A DNA stretch of 64,000 nucleotides from Artemia franciscana (taxonomy: Eukaryota; Arthropoda; Branchiopoda; Anostraca; Artemiidae): NCBI RefSeq assembly GCF_032884065.1, contig NC_088879.1, forward strand, positions 18,234,489 to 18,298,488, in the 5' to 3' direction. Made by a program: the position numbers and the translations under genes. Under the pieces are notes generated by a model. The model was given only the letters and a program-made list of their open reading frames with translations. It ran no database searches and was not told where the DNA came from. This document shows positions 1 to 25,500 of the stretch, in pieces. Numbering within the stretch: position 1 is the first letter of the stretch; each line of letters begins with the position of its first letter.

Positions 1-551
1 ACGACTGAAATACTTTAAAACATCTTTAGTTTTGAAATGAAGGATGTTGGTTAAAGTCAAAGAATCAGTGTCCAGTTTTTGGCGATGCAATAACAGACCA
101 AGGAATGGTTAGTTTTTCCAGTTAAGACACATTATCAAACACTATTTGTTTAATTTGTTTCGGACCTAGCAGAGTCACTTGATTCTTAAATACCTTTCCA
201 ACATGTAAACATGCAGATCAATATACGCCACAAATCCTGGCTTTAATGAGGTATAATACATATATTATTCAATTTGACTTTTCCATAGAGCCTATGTTTA
301 TACATGTCTATTCGGATAGTAATTATGCCGATAAAATTACAATACTCATCGCATACTAGTATTTGTCAACCTCAAAACTCTGAAATACTAAATTAATTAG
401 GAAATGTTTACTTACCATGTTCTGTGTTACGACAATCATCTGATCGATTAATATCATTTTCTAAGTTATTCGTAAAAATCATGAGTTCGAAGACGTAAAA
501 GGAATTTAAATGTATGAAACAAAAGGACGACTCACGTCCCTTATAAGCATT
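1..551. other. No recognised feature
   Basis: AT-rich sequence with no long open frame, no recognisable domain and no clear repeat. It could be intron or upstream flank of PSMG3, whose first exon was not found in the window. Confidence 0.4.
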
Positions 552-890
552 AAATAAAAAAAAAGTTTTTTTTTCAACTGGAAGTAAGGAGTAATATTAA
601 AACGAAAAGAAACTGTTACGTATACTACGGGGGTGCCCTTTCCTCAACACCTCACTCTTCAGGCTAAAGTTTTTCCTTATTTTTGAAAAAGTTACTTATT
701 GTAATAATTTAACGACCTTGTGTTTCAAGAGTCACTTTTAAAGAATTGCAACAAAATTCTAACTTTACCGTAAACAGCGAGATATTGAAGAGAGGAGAAC
801 CCCTCTCGTATACGTAAAAAATTCTGTTTTTCTTAAATTTAATATTACTCCTTACTTTCAGTTGAAAAATCTGTTTTTTAATTTAATTTA
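552..890. repeat. Palindromic MITE-like element, family M, copy 1
   Basis: The left side carries CAACTGGAAGTAAGGAGTAA and the right side carries its complement (TTACTCCTTACTTTCAGTTG). The arms are about 130 bp and imperfect, around an internal spacer. The A-run at 555-563 and T-rich right edge extend the inverted repeat. Related copies occur near 19288, 28781, 29410 and 32596. No transposase is present, so it is non-autonomous. The arms have diverged visibly, so this copy is older than the one at 28781. Confidence 0.7.
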
Positions 891-1259
891 TGATTGTTTC
901 GTAAATTTCCCTTCGTTTTGTTTAAACTAGTGATTGTTCTTATCTGCTTATTATATAATCTGTTTATTGAATGGTTTAGTATATGATGTTTAATATTTAA
1001 AGGATTGATTTCAATCATTGGGGTAAAGAAACTCTTTTAACATAAATTACTGGACAGGGTTGCAATTTTAAGTGACAAACGCGTGGCTTGCCGCACTTTT
1101 TATGTAAAAAAGTAATTTTTCGCCTCCCTTCCCCACACGTTGACAACATCGTTAGTTGACAATCCTGGGTGGAATGGAAATAATACAAACAAAATTCCAA
1201 GCATTTGAACATACATATGCCCTGACCATATGTCCGTATAGGTAAATTTTCAGAGGTTA

Positions 1260-1596
1260 ATAAGAAATTGTCACCAGACCCCCTTTCAAGCTTAGGGTTG
1301 GTGGGGCTACTAGCCTAATTTTGTAAATTTATCTTGTAAACAGTGGTGTCATGAGAGGGGGCAGTTGGTACATTAAGGTATTGTTTTGTCAAACTTTCAA
1401 TAGATATTCAAAACTGTAAAATTCTAGCTACTTTTTACTATCTTGGAAAGGGGTTAGGTTAGGAAAATAAAATGTTCAGGGATGGGTCTACAGATTAAAG
1501 ATGTCCTAGGGTGATATTTTGAAGTAGGCTAGGCTTTAATACATCCACTCTTTCTTCCTCTAGAGGGTAATGATCTTCAATAACCATTAAAATTCT
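1260..1596. repeat. Degenerate R2-type repeat sequence
   Basis: It contains pieces of the R2 element described at 1597, including a TTGGAAAGGGGTTAGGTTAG-like segment and a TCTAGAGGG segment. It appears to be a truncated copy abutting the full copy to its right. Confidence 0.5.
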
Positions 1597-2226
1597 GGTA
1601 AAATTCTAGTCAATTGACTTATTGCTATCTTGGAAAGGGTTCAGGTTAGGAAAATGAAACTTTCAGTGATGGGTCTACAGGCTAAAGTATGTCCCGGGAA
1701 TGTATTTTAAAGTACACACCTCCACTCCTTCTCCCTCTAGAGGGCCCTGAAATTTGCCTATATGACAGGTCTATACCTATTGAAATTTTGACAAAACAAC
1801 ATTTTACCTTAATTTTCAGTTACCAGTTGCTTTTTCTCTGCCTTTAGTTCTGAAAATACAATTCCTGATATCTGAGTAGAATTTTGAGCCATATCAATTT
1901 TTTTTTCAAAATTTAGGAAATGTAGCCTATTTGCATATCTTTAAAACCTTATAAAATGAAATTGAGCAAAGTTATGATGCTGAAAACAATTTTGTTGTGC
2001 TTCAATTAAGCAGAAGATCTATTTTGCAACCATTTCACTTTTATAACACATATTTTTAAAGGTCATCAAAGGTCAAGGCTCTCTAGAGGGAGAAGAAGTG
2101 GAGGTAGTTGCTTCAAAATACCTTCCCAGGACATACTTTAGTCTGTAGATTCATCCCTGAAAGTTTTATTTTCCTAGCCTAAACCCTTTCTGAGATAACA
2201 AGAAGTCAATTAACTAGGATTTTACC
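1597..2226. mobile_element. R2 element, full-length copy 1 (non-autonomous, long TIRs)
   Basis: It begins GGTAAAATTCTAGTCAATTG and ends with the near-complement of that sequence (CAATTAACTAGGATTTTACC). The terminal inverted repeats are about 140-150 bp, each ending at a TCTAGAGGG block, with a unique middle of about 330 bp. Total length is about 630 bp. There is no open frame, so it is most likely a MITE-like derivative of a cut-and-paste transposon. The superfamily is not recognised. Confidence 0.7.
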
Positions 2227-2330
2227 AAAATTCTTGGTAAAATTCTAGTTTAGTAAATTTTGGCTATCTTGGAGAGGGGTTAGGTTAGGAAAATGAAAGT
2301 TTTGGGGATGTGTCTACAGGCTAAGGTATA

Positions 2331-2956
2331 GGTAAAATTCTAGTTTATTGACTTTTGGCTATCTTGGAAAAGGGTTAGGTTATGAAAATGAAAATTTCAG
2401 GGATGGGTCTAAAGGCTAAAGTATGTCCCAGGAAGGTATTTTTAAGTACTCACCTCCACTACTTCTCCCTCTAGAGGGCCATGAAATTTGCCAACATAAC
2501 AGGTCTATGTCTATTGAAATTTTGACAAAATAAAATCTTACCTTAATTTCCAGTTACCAGTTGCCTCTTCTCTACCTTTAGTTCTGAAAATGCAATTCCT
2601 GTTATTTGAGTAGAACTCTGGGTCATATCAATATTGTTTTGTTTTTTTTAATTTAGGAAATGTGTTTGCACATCTTTAAAACCTCATAAATTAGGATTGA
2701 GCAAAGCTCTGAAGCTGAAAACAATTTTGTCATACTTCATTCAAACAGAAGATCTATTTTGCAAGGTTTCACTTTTATAACACACATGTTTTTAAAGATC
2801 ATCAAAGGTCAGGGCCCTCTAGAGGGAGGAGTGAAGGTGGGTACTTCAAAATACCTTCCCAGGACATACTTTAGCCTTTAGACCCACCCCTGAAAGTTTC
2901 ATTTTCCTAACCTAACCTCTTTCCAAGATAGTCACATAGTCAATCAATTAGAATTT
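2331..2956. mobile_element. R2 element, copy 2
   Basis: Same orientation and nearly the same length as the copy at 1597. It starts GGTAAAATTCTAGTTTATTG and ends near AATTAGAATTTTTCC. Internal landmarks recur in the same order: CCAGTTGCC, CTGAAAATGCAATTCCTG and TCATCAAAGGTCA. The near head-to-tail arrangement with copies 1 and 3 suggests repeated insertion into itself or tandem duplication. Confidence 0.65.
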
Positions 2957-3009
2957 TTCCTAAAGCATATCCTGGGAAGATATTTTGAAGTACCCACCTC
3001 CACTCCTTT

Positions 3010-3796
3010 GGTAAATTTATAGCAAACCATATAACTGGCTTTCATATAAAATGAATATACCACTTCATGCCTTGTTTTATGCTCTTTGTGAATATAATAA
3101 TTGCTTCTACCACAAATTCAGATTTAAGGACTAACCTAACCTAAACTAACCTTAATATAAATAATTTTAGCACTGAGAAAATGTAGTATTATTTTGTCAA
3201 AAATAGCATGGAGAAAATATAGTATTATTTTGCTGGAAATGATGTATAACTTGGACTGAAAAAGAAAATTTGTCATTTTTAAGAGCTTAAAAAGTGCTTA
3301 ATTTTAAATTTGTGGTAGAAGCAATTATTATAAATATGATATTATTATAATAATTGCTTCTACCACAAATTCAGATTTAAGGACTTTTAAACCTAAACTA
3401 ATCTTATTGTAAATAATTTTAGCACTGAGAAAATGTAGTATTATTTTGTCAAAAACAGCATGGAGAAAATATAGTATTAATTTGCTGGAAATGATATATA
3501 ACTTGGACTGGAAAAGAAAATTTGTCATTTTTAAGAGCTTAAAAAGTGCTTAATTTTAAATTTGTGGTAGAAGCAATTATTATATTTATAAAGAACAAAA
3601 AAAAGGCAATAAGAGTATGTTTGCTTTATTGGTAAGTCAGTTATATGAACTGTCATTGTTTTCTGAAAATTTGTCATTTTTAAGAGCTAAAAAAGGGCTT
3701 AAGCGATTATTATGTTCATAAAGAGCATAAAAAAGGCATCAAATGGTATATTCACTTTATATGAAAGCCAGTTATGTGGTTTGCTATAAATTTACC
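3010..3796. mobile_element. R3 element inserted in R2 copy 3
   Basis: The ends are GGTAAATTTATAGCAAACCA and the complement TTTGCTATAAATTTACC, with inverted homology running about 50 bp inward. The flanking bases ACTCCTTT (left) and ACTCCTTC (right) match at 7 of 8 positions, consistent with an 8-bp hAT-type target duplication. The length is 787 bp with no coding capacity. It carries two internal copies of a roughly 240-bp hairpin unit. Confidence 0.7.
3096..3584. repeat. Two tandem copies of a ~240-bp hairpin unit
   Basis: Units at about 3096-3334 and 3345-3584 each open with AATAATTGCTTCTACCACAA and close with its complement. Internal sequence is nearly identical (AGCACTGAGAAAATGTAGTA, ACTTGGACTG). 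High similarity between the two suggests recent local duplication. A remnant of the unit's right part recurs near 3664-3710. Confidence 0.75.
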
Positions 3797-4290
3797 ACTC
3801 CTTCTCCCTCTAGAGGGCCCTGAAATTTGTCTACATGATAGGTCTATACCTATTGAAATTTTGACAAAACAACATTTTACCTTGAATTTCAGTTACCAGT
3901 TGCTTTTCCTCTGCCTTTAGTTCTGAAAATGCAATTCCTGTTATTTGAGTAGAATTCTGAGCCATATCATAGTTTTTTTCTATATTTAGGAAATGTATTT
4001 GCATATCTTTAAAACCTTATAAATTAGGATTGAGCAAAGTTGTGAAGCTGGAAACAATTTTGTTGTACTCTATTCAAGCAGAAGATCTATTTTGCAAGGT
4101 TTCACTTTTATAACACACATATTTTTAAAGGTCATCAAAGGTTAGGACCCTCTAGAGGGAGTGGAGATAGGTACTTCAAAATACCTTCCTGGGACATACT
4201 CTTAGCCTGTAGACCCATGCCTGAATGTTTAATTTTCCTAACCTAACCCCTTTCTGAGATAGCCAAAAGTCACTAAACTAGAATTTTACC

Positions 4291-5160
4291 AAATTGTTTA
4301 TGTTATGACAGTTAAACCTTGCAAAATGGATAATCTGCTTAAATAAAGTTCAAGGAAACTATTTTCAGCTTCACAACTTAGCTCAACCCTGGTTTATGAG
4401 GTTTCAAAGATCTGCAAATACTTTCCCTATATTTGGAGAAAAACCATTGATATGGCTCAAATTCTACTCAAATAACAGGAATTCCAATTTACCAAAATGG
4501 TAAAATTATCTTTTAGCTACTCTTTGCTATGTTTGAAAGGTGTTTGGTTAGAAAAATGAAACTTTTACTAATGAAGCCAGGTCCAAAAACATATTAGCCT
4601 ATAGGAAAGTATCGCAAAGCTTTGATGTTAATTGAAATTCTAGTGTAGCTACTTTTTGCTATCTTGGAAAGGGGATGGTTTGGGACAATGAAACTTTCAT
4701 TAACAAATCCAGGGCCAGAAATGTACATTGGGGTAGGGATTTTTAGGTTCCATGTTAACTCTCTTCTGATTTCTAATTCTTAGAAAATTGCTTATTTACA
4801 GGTCTATAGCCTACCATCTATTGAAATTTTGAAAAAACAACATTTTCCCTTAATTTTCTGTTATTTGAGTAGAATTTTGAGCCATAGACTATCAATGTTT
4901 TTTTTTCTTCTAAATTTAGGAAATTGTATTTACAGATCTTCTAAATCTCATAATTTGGATTGAGCATAGTTCTGAGGCTCAAAACAGTTTCGTTTTACTT
5001 CCGTTTAGCAGAAGATCTGTTTTGTAAGGTTTCACTCTTATAAATAGGTCACTGCCCCCTAGAAGAAGGATTACAAGTAGGTACTTCAAAATACCTTCCC
5101 AAGACATATCTTTAGCCTGTAAACTGTCACTGAAAGTTTTGTTTTCTTATAACTGGGCAG
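4291..5160. repeat. Diverged R2-related block
   Basis: Fragments of the R2 middle and TIRs recur in shuffled, more diverged form. Examples are TAGCTACTTTTTGCTATCTTGG near 4645, GAAATTTTG near 4823 and AGAAGATCTGTTTTG near 5010. Boundaries cannot be fixed by eye. Confidence 0.5.
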
Positions 5161-5327
5161 AAGTCACTGACAAAACATTTGCTTCTGTCATTTTCGCTTC
5201 TATTCTGTCCACTGGCTGGCATTACCCTCATTTTTCTTAGCTATTTTATTGTTCATCATATGTCAATCCTTCTTGTAGCCCTTTCTGTCTTTAAACTGAG
5301 ATGAGAAAGGTCTGCATTTTTTGGCAT

Positions 5328-5525
5328 CTATTTGCTTTCCTTTTTGTAATACAGGAAGAACATTAGCCAATCTTCAATCTTTGGAAACTCTATGTGTATA
5401 TAAAGATGTTGGCTAATGGGGAGCTTGTCTTGTTTACCCTTTCTTTTAGGAGCCTTTGATGGATTTACATCAGGACCTTTTGCTTTTGAAATATCTATCT
5501 TAGGTGAGGATAACAATGGAGGCAA
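5328..5525 (-). pseudogene. LINE reverse-transcriptase fragment
   Basis: The - strand open frame reads ...PKIDISKAKGPDVNPSKAPK... and ends ...IEDWLMFFLYYKKESK. This resembles the start of the non-LTR retrotransposon RT region, where a 'K..GPDGI' block is followed by 'P..W....V.PIYKKG'. Only about 65 residues remain, without the catalytic boxes, so it is a dead fragment. The adjacent sequence 5150-5300 (GGGCAGAAGTCACTGAC) is related to 51500-51625, possibly part of the same repeat family. Confidence 0.6.
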
Positions 5526-7923
5526 ACATAATAATATGATAGCAACATGCTACATATTCTTAAGTAAGAATTTATGTATTTTGTTTTAAAGCTACAAATA
5601 TTCTATGGCTAGAAATAAGATCATTAGGGGAGGATAAGGTACATTGTTGGAAATAAAAATATGATATTTGAAAAGACCATAAAAAGGGAATCTAGTGATA
5701 CTATTTCTATTTTTATGAAGAGGCTTTCTTCTGTGGAGTTTCCAAATTAGAATGTTACCATTTGTTTTGGTTTTTATGATTTTAGAAGAAGAAAAATATA
5801 GTTACTTTTCCATAAAGGTTGTTGTATTTATTTATAGCTTGTTATCTTACCTAAACAAGACACCAGGTGTCTTGGTGTACTTTCTTTTCAATTGTCTTCC
5901 CCTTTCCCCTCCAAAGGGCACTAAACAAGTTTTAACCTTCAGGATTTGATCAGATTGCTAAAGCAGTGAAAATTACTTGAGTAAACACAGGCCTAGCAGA
6001 AAATACTAAAACAATATTCAATTGATTTTGAAAATATTGCTATTTATTTTCAAAATATTATTATTTTTTTGTTAGTGCAATAACTTTTGAATAAGTGAGC
6101 TGTTTTTATTTCTTGTCTAAAATTCAGAGAACTATGTATCATTCAGAAACTCTTGTTAAGTTTTCCATATCCAAATAAATATTGTTAAATCATCCCTTTT
6201 TGCTCTTCTCATGTCCTTTCCAAGACTTCCCTTTCCCTAGAGCAGAGGTTTCCAACCAATTTTGGGTTATATTCCACCTAGGCATTTCTAATATCCTATT
6301 CCCTACCCCTCATCATATTAAAATTTTGCTATTTGAAATTATACATGTATTCACCTAAAGGAAGCTTGAAAAGTCATTAACTTGGTATCTTTATTTTGGG
6401 TTGTTCTCTAGTCACATTTTATGCTAATGAAAATTTTTGTTTGAATGCAACATCTTTTATATGACCTTTGAAAATGTTTATTTGCTTATCATTTGTACAT
6501 TTGAAATAAAATGGATTCAGAAGGAAAAATAGCAGATAAAAATTAGTGTTCTAAAATTTTGAAAGTAAAATGAAAGTCATAAATGCATGTATTGTAAGAT
6601 TTTGTTTGTTTCATTCCTGTTTCCTGCTTTTTGGTTTTCTTTGTTGTTATTGCATATAAAAAAATCCCGCAGTTCAAAATAGTCTATATATCATTTTCAG
6701 GCAAGCTTAAATGATGCTCAAACTTTTAACAACTTTGAGCAGTATCAGCCCTTATCATATCTTTTTCAAATTTAACTTGATTATTCCTTTTCACATTTGT
6801 TTGTTTATATTTCATTTATTATTTGTAATCGTTTGAGTTTTATTTGTTAGTTGGTTTTTGTTTTTTCTTGTTTTAGCTTTTAATGTTTCTTGCCTTTTCT
6901 AGAATTTTTTTTCCCAAAATCTTTGTTAATCCATGTGATTTGATGTGTAATGGCATTATTAATTAAGTCTTCAGGACAATTTATTATTCATAACCTGTAA
7001 TTTTTTACAAGTAAAAATTTGTAAAATTTTTCCTTTTCCTAAATTGTTGCAAGATAAATGCTGACGTTTGCTTTTATATAAACATACATATAAACTGAGA
7101 TGACCAGGCTGTCCATGAAGTTATTTCTGGAGGGTGTTAGTTACCAAAATCCACGAAATAGGCTAACAAAAGTGGTAAAATCATAGGAATTTCACTTTGT
7201 GACGATCCAGGTTCAAAAGATATCCTGCCTATGTAATATACGTGCATGGGATGTGTTCCATCAAGCAAAATTAATGCAAATATTAAATGTCAAATCAGTC
7301 AACTTACTTTGAATTGATATGGAATGTTGCTGAAATCCTCTCATACTTTCCATAGCATTTTCTAAGGGATTTTGCATCCTGCTTTGATTGCATTCCATTT
7401 AGTATGAAAAACCCCTTTGAATTTGTCTGCAATGACTAATTTTAACCATTCATTGAATTTTATCCCTCACTTTTTATCCTTGCTGTATTACTGCCTCCAA
7501 TGGCCCTAGGAGAGACTTGGAGTTTTTATTTGCTTAAAATTAAACATGGAAGTACTCACAGCAGCAATTAAAAAGGAAATTTAAATGACAAAATTCTGAG
7601 ATCAAATGCATAATATTGTGATATATGTTCTGTTTTTTTTTCATTTAAAAAAAACGTATCTTCCTGATGCAACATTAAAAAAATTAATAAGAAACCAAGG
7701 TTATAAATTAAAATTCAAAAGTTGTTAAAAGTAAATAATGTTATGCATTCAGTTTTTTTTATCTGTGTAACTCTTTGGCTTGGGCAATGGGAAAATCTTT
7801 TATTCCTTACCCCTTCATTTTTCTGGGTTGGATCTAAGTCAATTTTAGGAATTTGCTAGGTTTTCTTCTGAATTTTTTTGTTAAAAATGCTTACAAGTGC
7901 TAAAAATAACATTTATATTCCAG
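5526..7923. other. No recognised feature; probable PSMG3 intron or upstream sequence
   Basis: AT-rich unique-looking DNA. The first PSMG3 exon (about 28 residues expected by comparison with the 122-aa human protein) was sought here and further left but not found. Confidence 0.35.
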
Positions 7924-22399
<14,476 letters not shown>

Positions 22400-22529
22400 A
22401 TGTCTGTGGTAACGACACTGTTTGGCCAGGTAGTCATTGGGCCACCTGGCAGTGGAAAGACAACCTATTGCAAGGCAATGGCTGAATTCCTAAAAAGTAT
22501 TGGACGTAAAGTAACTCTCGTAAATTTAG
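22400..22529 (+). CDS. GPN2: GPN2 exon 1 (P-loop)
   Basis: It covers 43 codons plus one base, from [20 protein letters not shown] to VTLVNL, with donor G|GTAAGT. The next in-frame ATG (residue 27) lies after the P-loop and could not give an active GTPase, which supports the first ATG. Confidence 0.93.
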
Positions 22530-25500
22530 GTAAGTAATAACGTGGTGGTGGATTTTCGCCAGAGTCACATCATATTGATAAAAAAAAAATCTAGATTAAT
22601 AAATGATTTGTCCCTGATTTCAAGGCTACACTTGTAATACAGAAGGGAGAATTGAATTTCCAAGAAATTGATTTAAAAAGCTTCTATCTACATTAAAGAT
22701 AATCGATTCATCTTAAAGATAAGAAAACAAATGTTCCAAGTTTTAGTGTTTTCTCATCTCAAAAGATTACGCCTTAATTCTTCACTTTTACTGGTCAATC
22801 ATAAATTCCCTAACTGATAGTTAAATCATGTTCGACCCGACAAGACAAATGACGAATGGGATGCATAATTGCCACTGTAGTGGTGTGTAATCGTAATTTT
22901 ATCCTCAAGTGTGACAATGGTGTGGCCTGAGCATTAGTCTAATGTATCTGCTTCTAATTTATAATTTTTTGATTTGTTCATTTATTTTTTGTTGTACATA
23001 ACCTTCAGTGTATGCTTTAAATGGAAGAGCCATAAAAATTGGGTGTATATTTGGGGAAGTCTTTCAATTGAATAAACTACATTGTATATTACAAGGGTAA
23101 TAAGTGAAAAATAAGAAATTATAATTGAAAACAAATGCAAGTGCATGAAATCAATCAATGGCTATGCTTAATGCTTCAAACCTGAACGAAAATTAAACTG
23201 TTAGTGCAAGTCATATTGCCAAAAAATCTGTTTGCATTTCATGTTAAATTTATACTGCTGTTGTATAAAATTATGCTAAAAAAAGAAATTGAACCAGTTA
23301 AGACAACTTTGTGTCTTCTTTACTTGAAAAAAAGACAAAAGGAGAAATTAGTTATTTTAAATATTCTTATAAGTGCTCTAATTCTATGAAATAAGTGATT
23401 AATTGGTGGATCTTCAATAATTATTTTTTCCCTTTCTTTATTTTGAAACGCTGGGAAAGCGGAAATCTTTTTAATCCGCCACAAGGATGCAATTCAGGCA
23501 TGTAAAAAATAAATTATCCCCTGAAGTAATTAAAGGGAAACTTTAAATTTGTAGCAGTGTATTAACTTTTTATGAAACCAAGCTTTAAAACCAAAACATT
23601 TCTTCTAACTCCTCTCAAATTTTCTCTGTTTTTGTAAATTAAAATTAAAACATCCCGATTTGATGTGGAAGAGGTATAGAAACGTAGAGCGCAGAACAGT
23701 CGCAATAAAAGCCAGTGTGAATGTCCCTTAAGAGCCAAGTTTGGTTGTTTTTGGCTCACAGTATCAGTTCAATTTGGTAACACAAACAAAAATGTGGAGC
23801 TTCCCAAAAAGCTAAATATTTTAAATAAAAGCTACATAGTTACACACAAACGTTTATTTACAGACTTAGATTGAATTTTGTTCTTTTCTGGTGTTTCACA
23901 TTCTTAAATTGTAACTAACAATATAAAATAGCAATAACAATAACTTACAGTATTAGAAGGGGAGAATTGGGACTTGTTACCTCAGTGCTAATTATATTCA
24001 TGAAACAAAGTAAACAACACAACGGCAATTTTTTGCTGCAAAACATCAGCCCTAACTAAGACAAAATGTCTTTAAATCAAAATCCTAAGAGAGCCGTTCG
24101 ATTTAAAATTTAAAATATTTAACTGCAAAGTTCCTTAGGATATACTCTGACGAAGGAATATATTCGTCTCTAAAGCTTTTATCCTTATTTCTTATTCTAC
24201 TTTTTTATATCCTACTTTCTATACGATAATACGGAACAGCCCCTGGGATGGGCAGCACAAATTAGACTCGCCTCGCTTATACTAGATTCCCTTGTCTAAA
24301 TACTATACTTGCTGTTTTTCATACTCGTCACTCGTGGACACGAACAGACCGTGGACAGGTCAATATTAATCTAATATGGAAGATACCTTAATGGTTAGTT
24401 CTTTCATATCTAAATACTATTTGTAATAAATGCTGAACTGTATTAAGTGTAAGATTGAAAGAAACCTTTAAGTGTTGCAGTCATATATTACCATCCTTTT
24501 TTGGGATAGTTTAAAAAGAAGAAATAAACTCGTGGAACTTGTCATACAAATTGAAGAATGACAGGATAGAAAGAAAACAAATTAGCAAAAAAACAATAAT
24601 GTCCTTTAAAAAAAGATGTTATCTGAAAACAATATATGCTAGTGCCGTTCAAACCATCCATGGAAGCCAACCGTAAGCAAAGGGCAATTTTGTCAATTAT
24701 AACCGGAATTCCGAAGACAGAATTTAAAAAGCAATATATTCATAGAACGGATTCACTTTTTATATTGATCTAGAAGTTCAAAAATCCCAATCTAAATTTT
24801 ACTTTGTTAAGTTATTTTTTAAAAAGATTTATACAATAAAAAAAAACAGGGAAGGGTACTTACAAAGTAATGGGCTTCTATCCATTTAGATACAATTTAT
24901 TAGAGCTAAATTGTATCCAAAAATATTAGAGCTAAAGTAATTAGCTCTAATGCACTTGTGGAGTCAAAGAATGGCCCATTTATGGCCACTTCGAGCAACG
25001 AGACATTGAATTTGTCCCGGTTCGACCAAAAGGCCAGCAAGTATTCTATAAGTAACTGATTACTTAGAGGACGTTGGTCGCGGCATTCCTATGCTAGAAC
25101 TAGACAGGCAAATCTTGTTTGACAACTCTAGACGGGCAGCGCATCTTTTCATTCGTGACCCAGTTTCGCTCTTAAGTGAAAAAATCAATTTAGATGATGA
25201 GGAAAATACTGACCATTTCGAAGTATTTTATTTTTTTATTTTCATACTTTCCCCTTATTTTAATTTTGTATATTAGTTCTATATATTCAAGTTCTATGGA
25301 TAAACTGTGATTCCATCCCTCGTCTCCAAATTGTGGCTAATTGTGACCAAGAGTGGCCCATTTATGGCCACTCCGGGCAACGAGATGTCAAATTTATCCC
25401 AGTTCGACCAAATGGCCACCAGCCGAAAACTCTGAGATAAAAGTAATTTCACTACTGCCTGAAAGTCTTGTATAAAACCTGTGATCATTCACAACCATGT

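Larger units (their letters stand above)
2957..4290. mobile_element. R2 element, copy 3, interrupted by an R3 element
   Basis: The left part (2957-3009) stops inside the CCACTCCTT sequence of the left TIR. After the R3 insertion, the right part resumes at 3797 with ACTCCTTCTCCCTCTAGAGG and runs to the terminal GAATTTTACC at 4290. Removing R3 leaves an R2 copy about 550 bp long that lacks the outermost left end. Confidence 0.65.
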
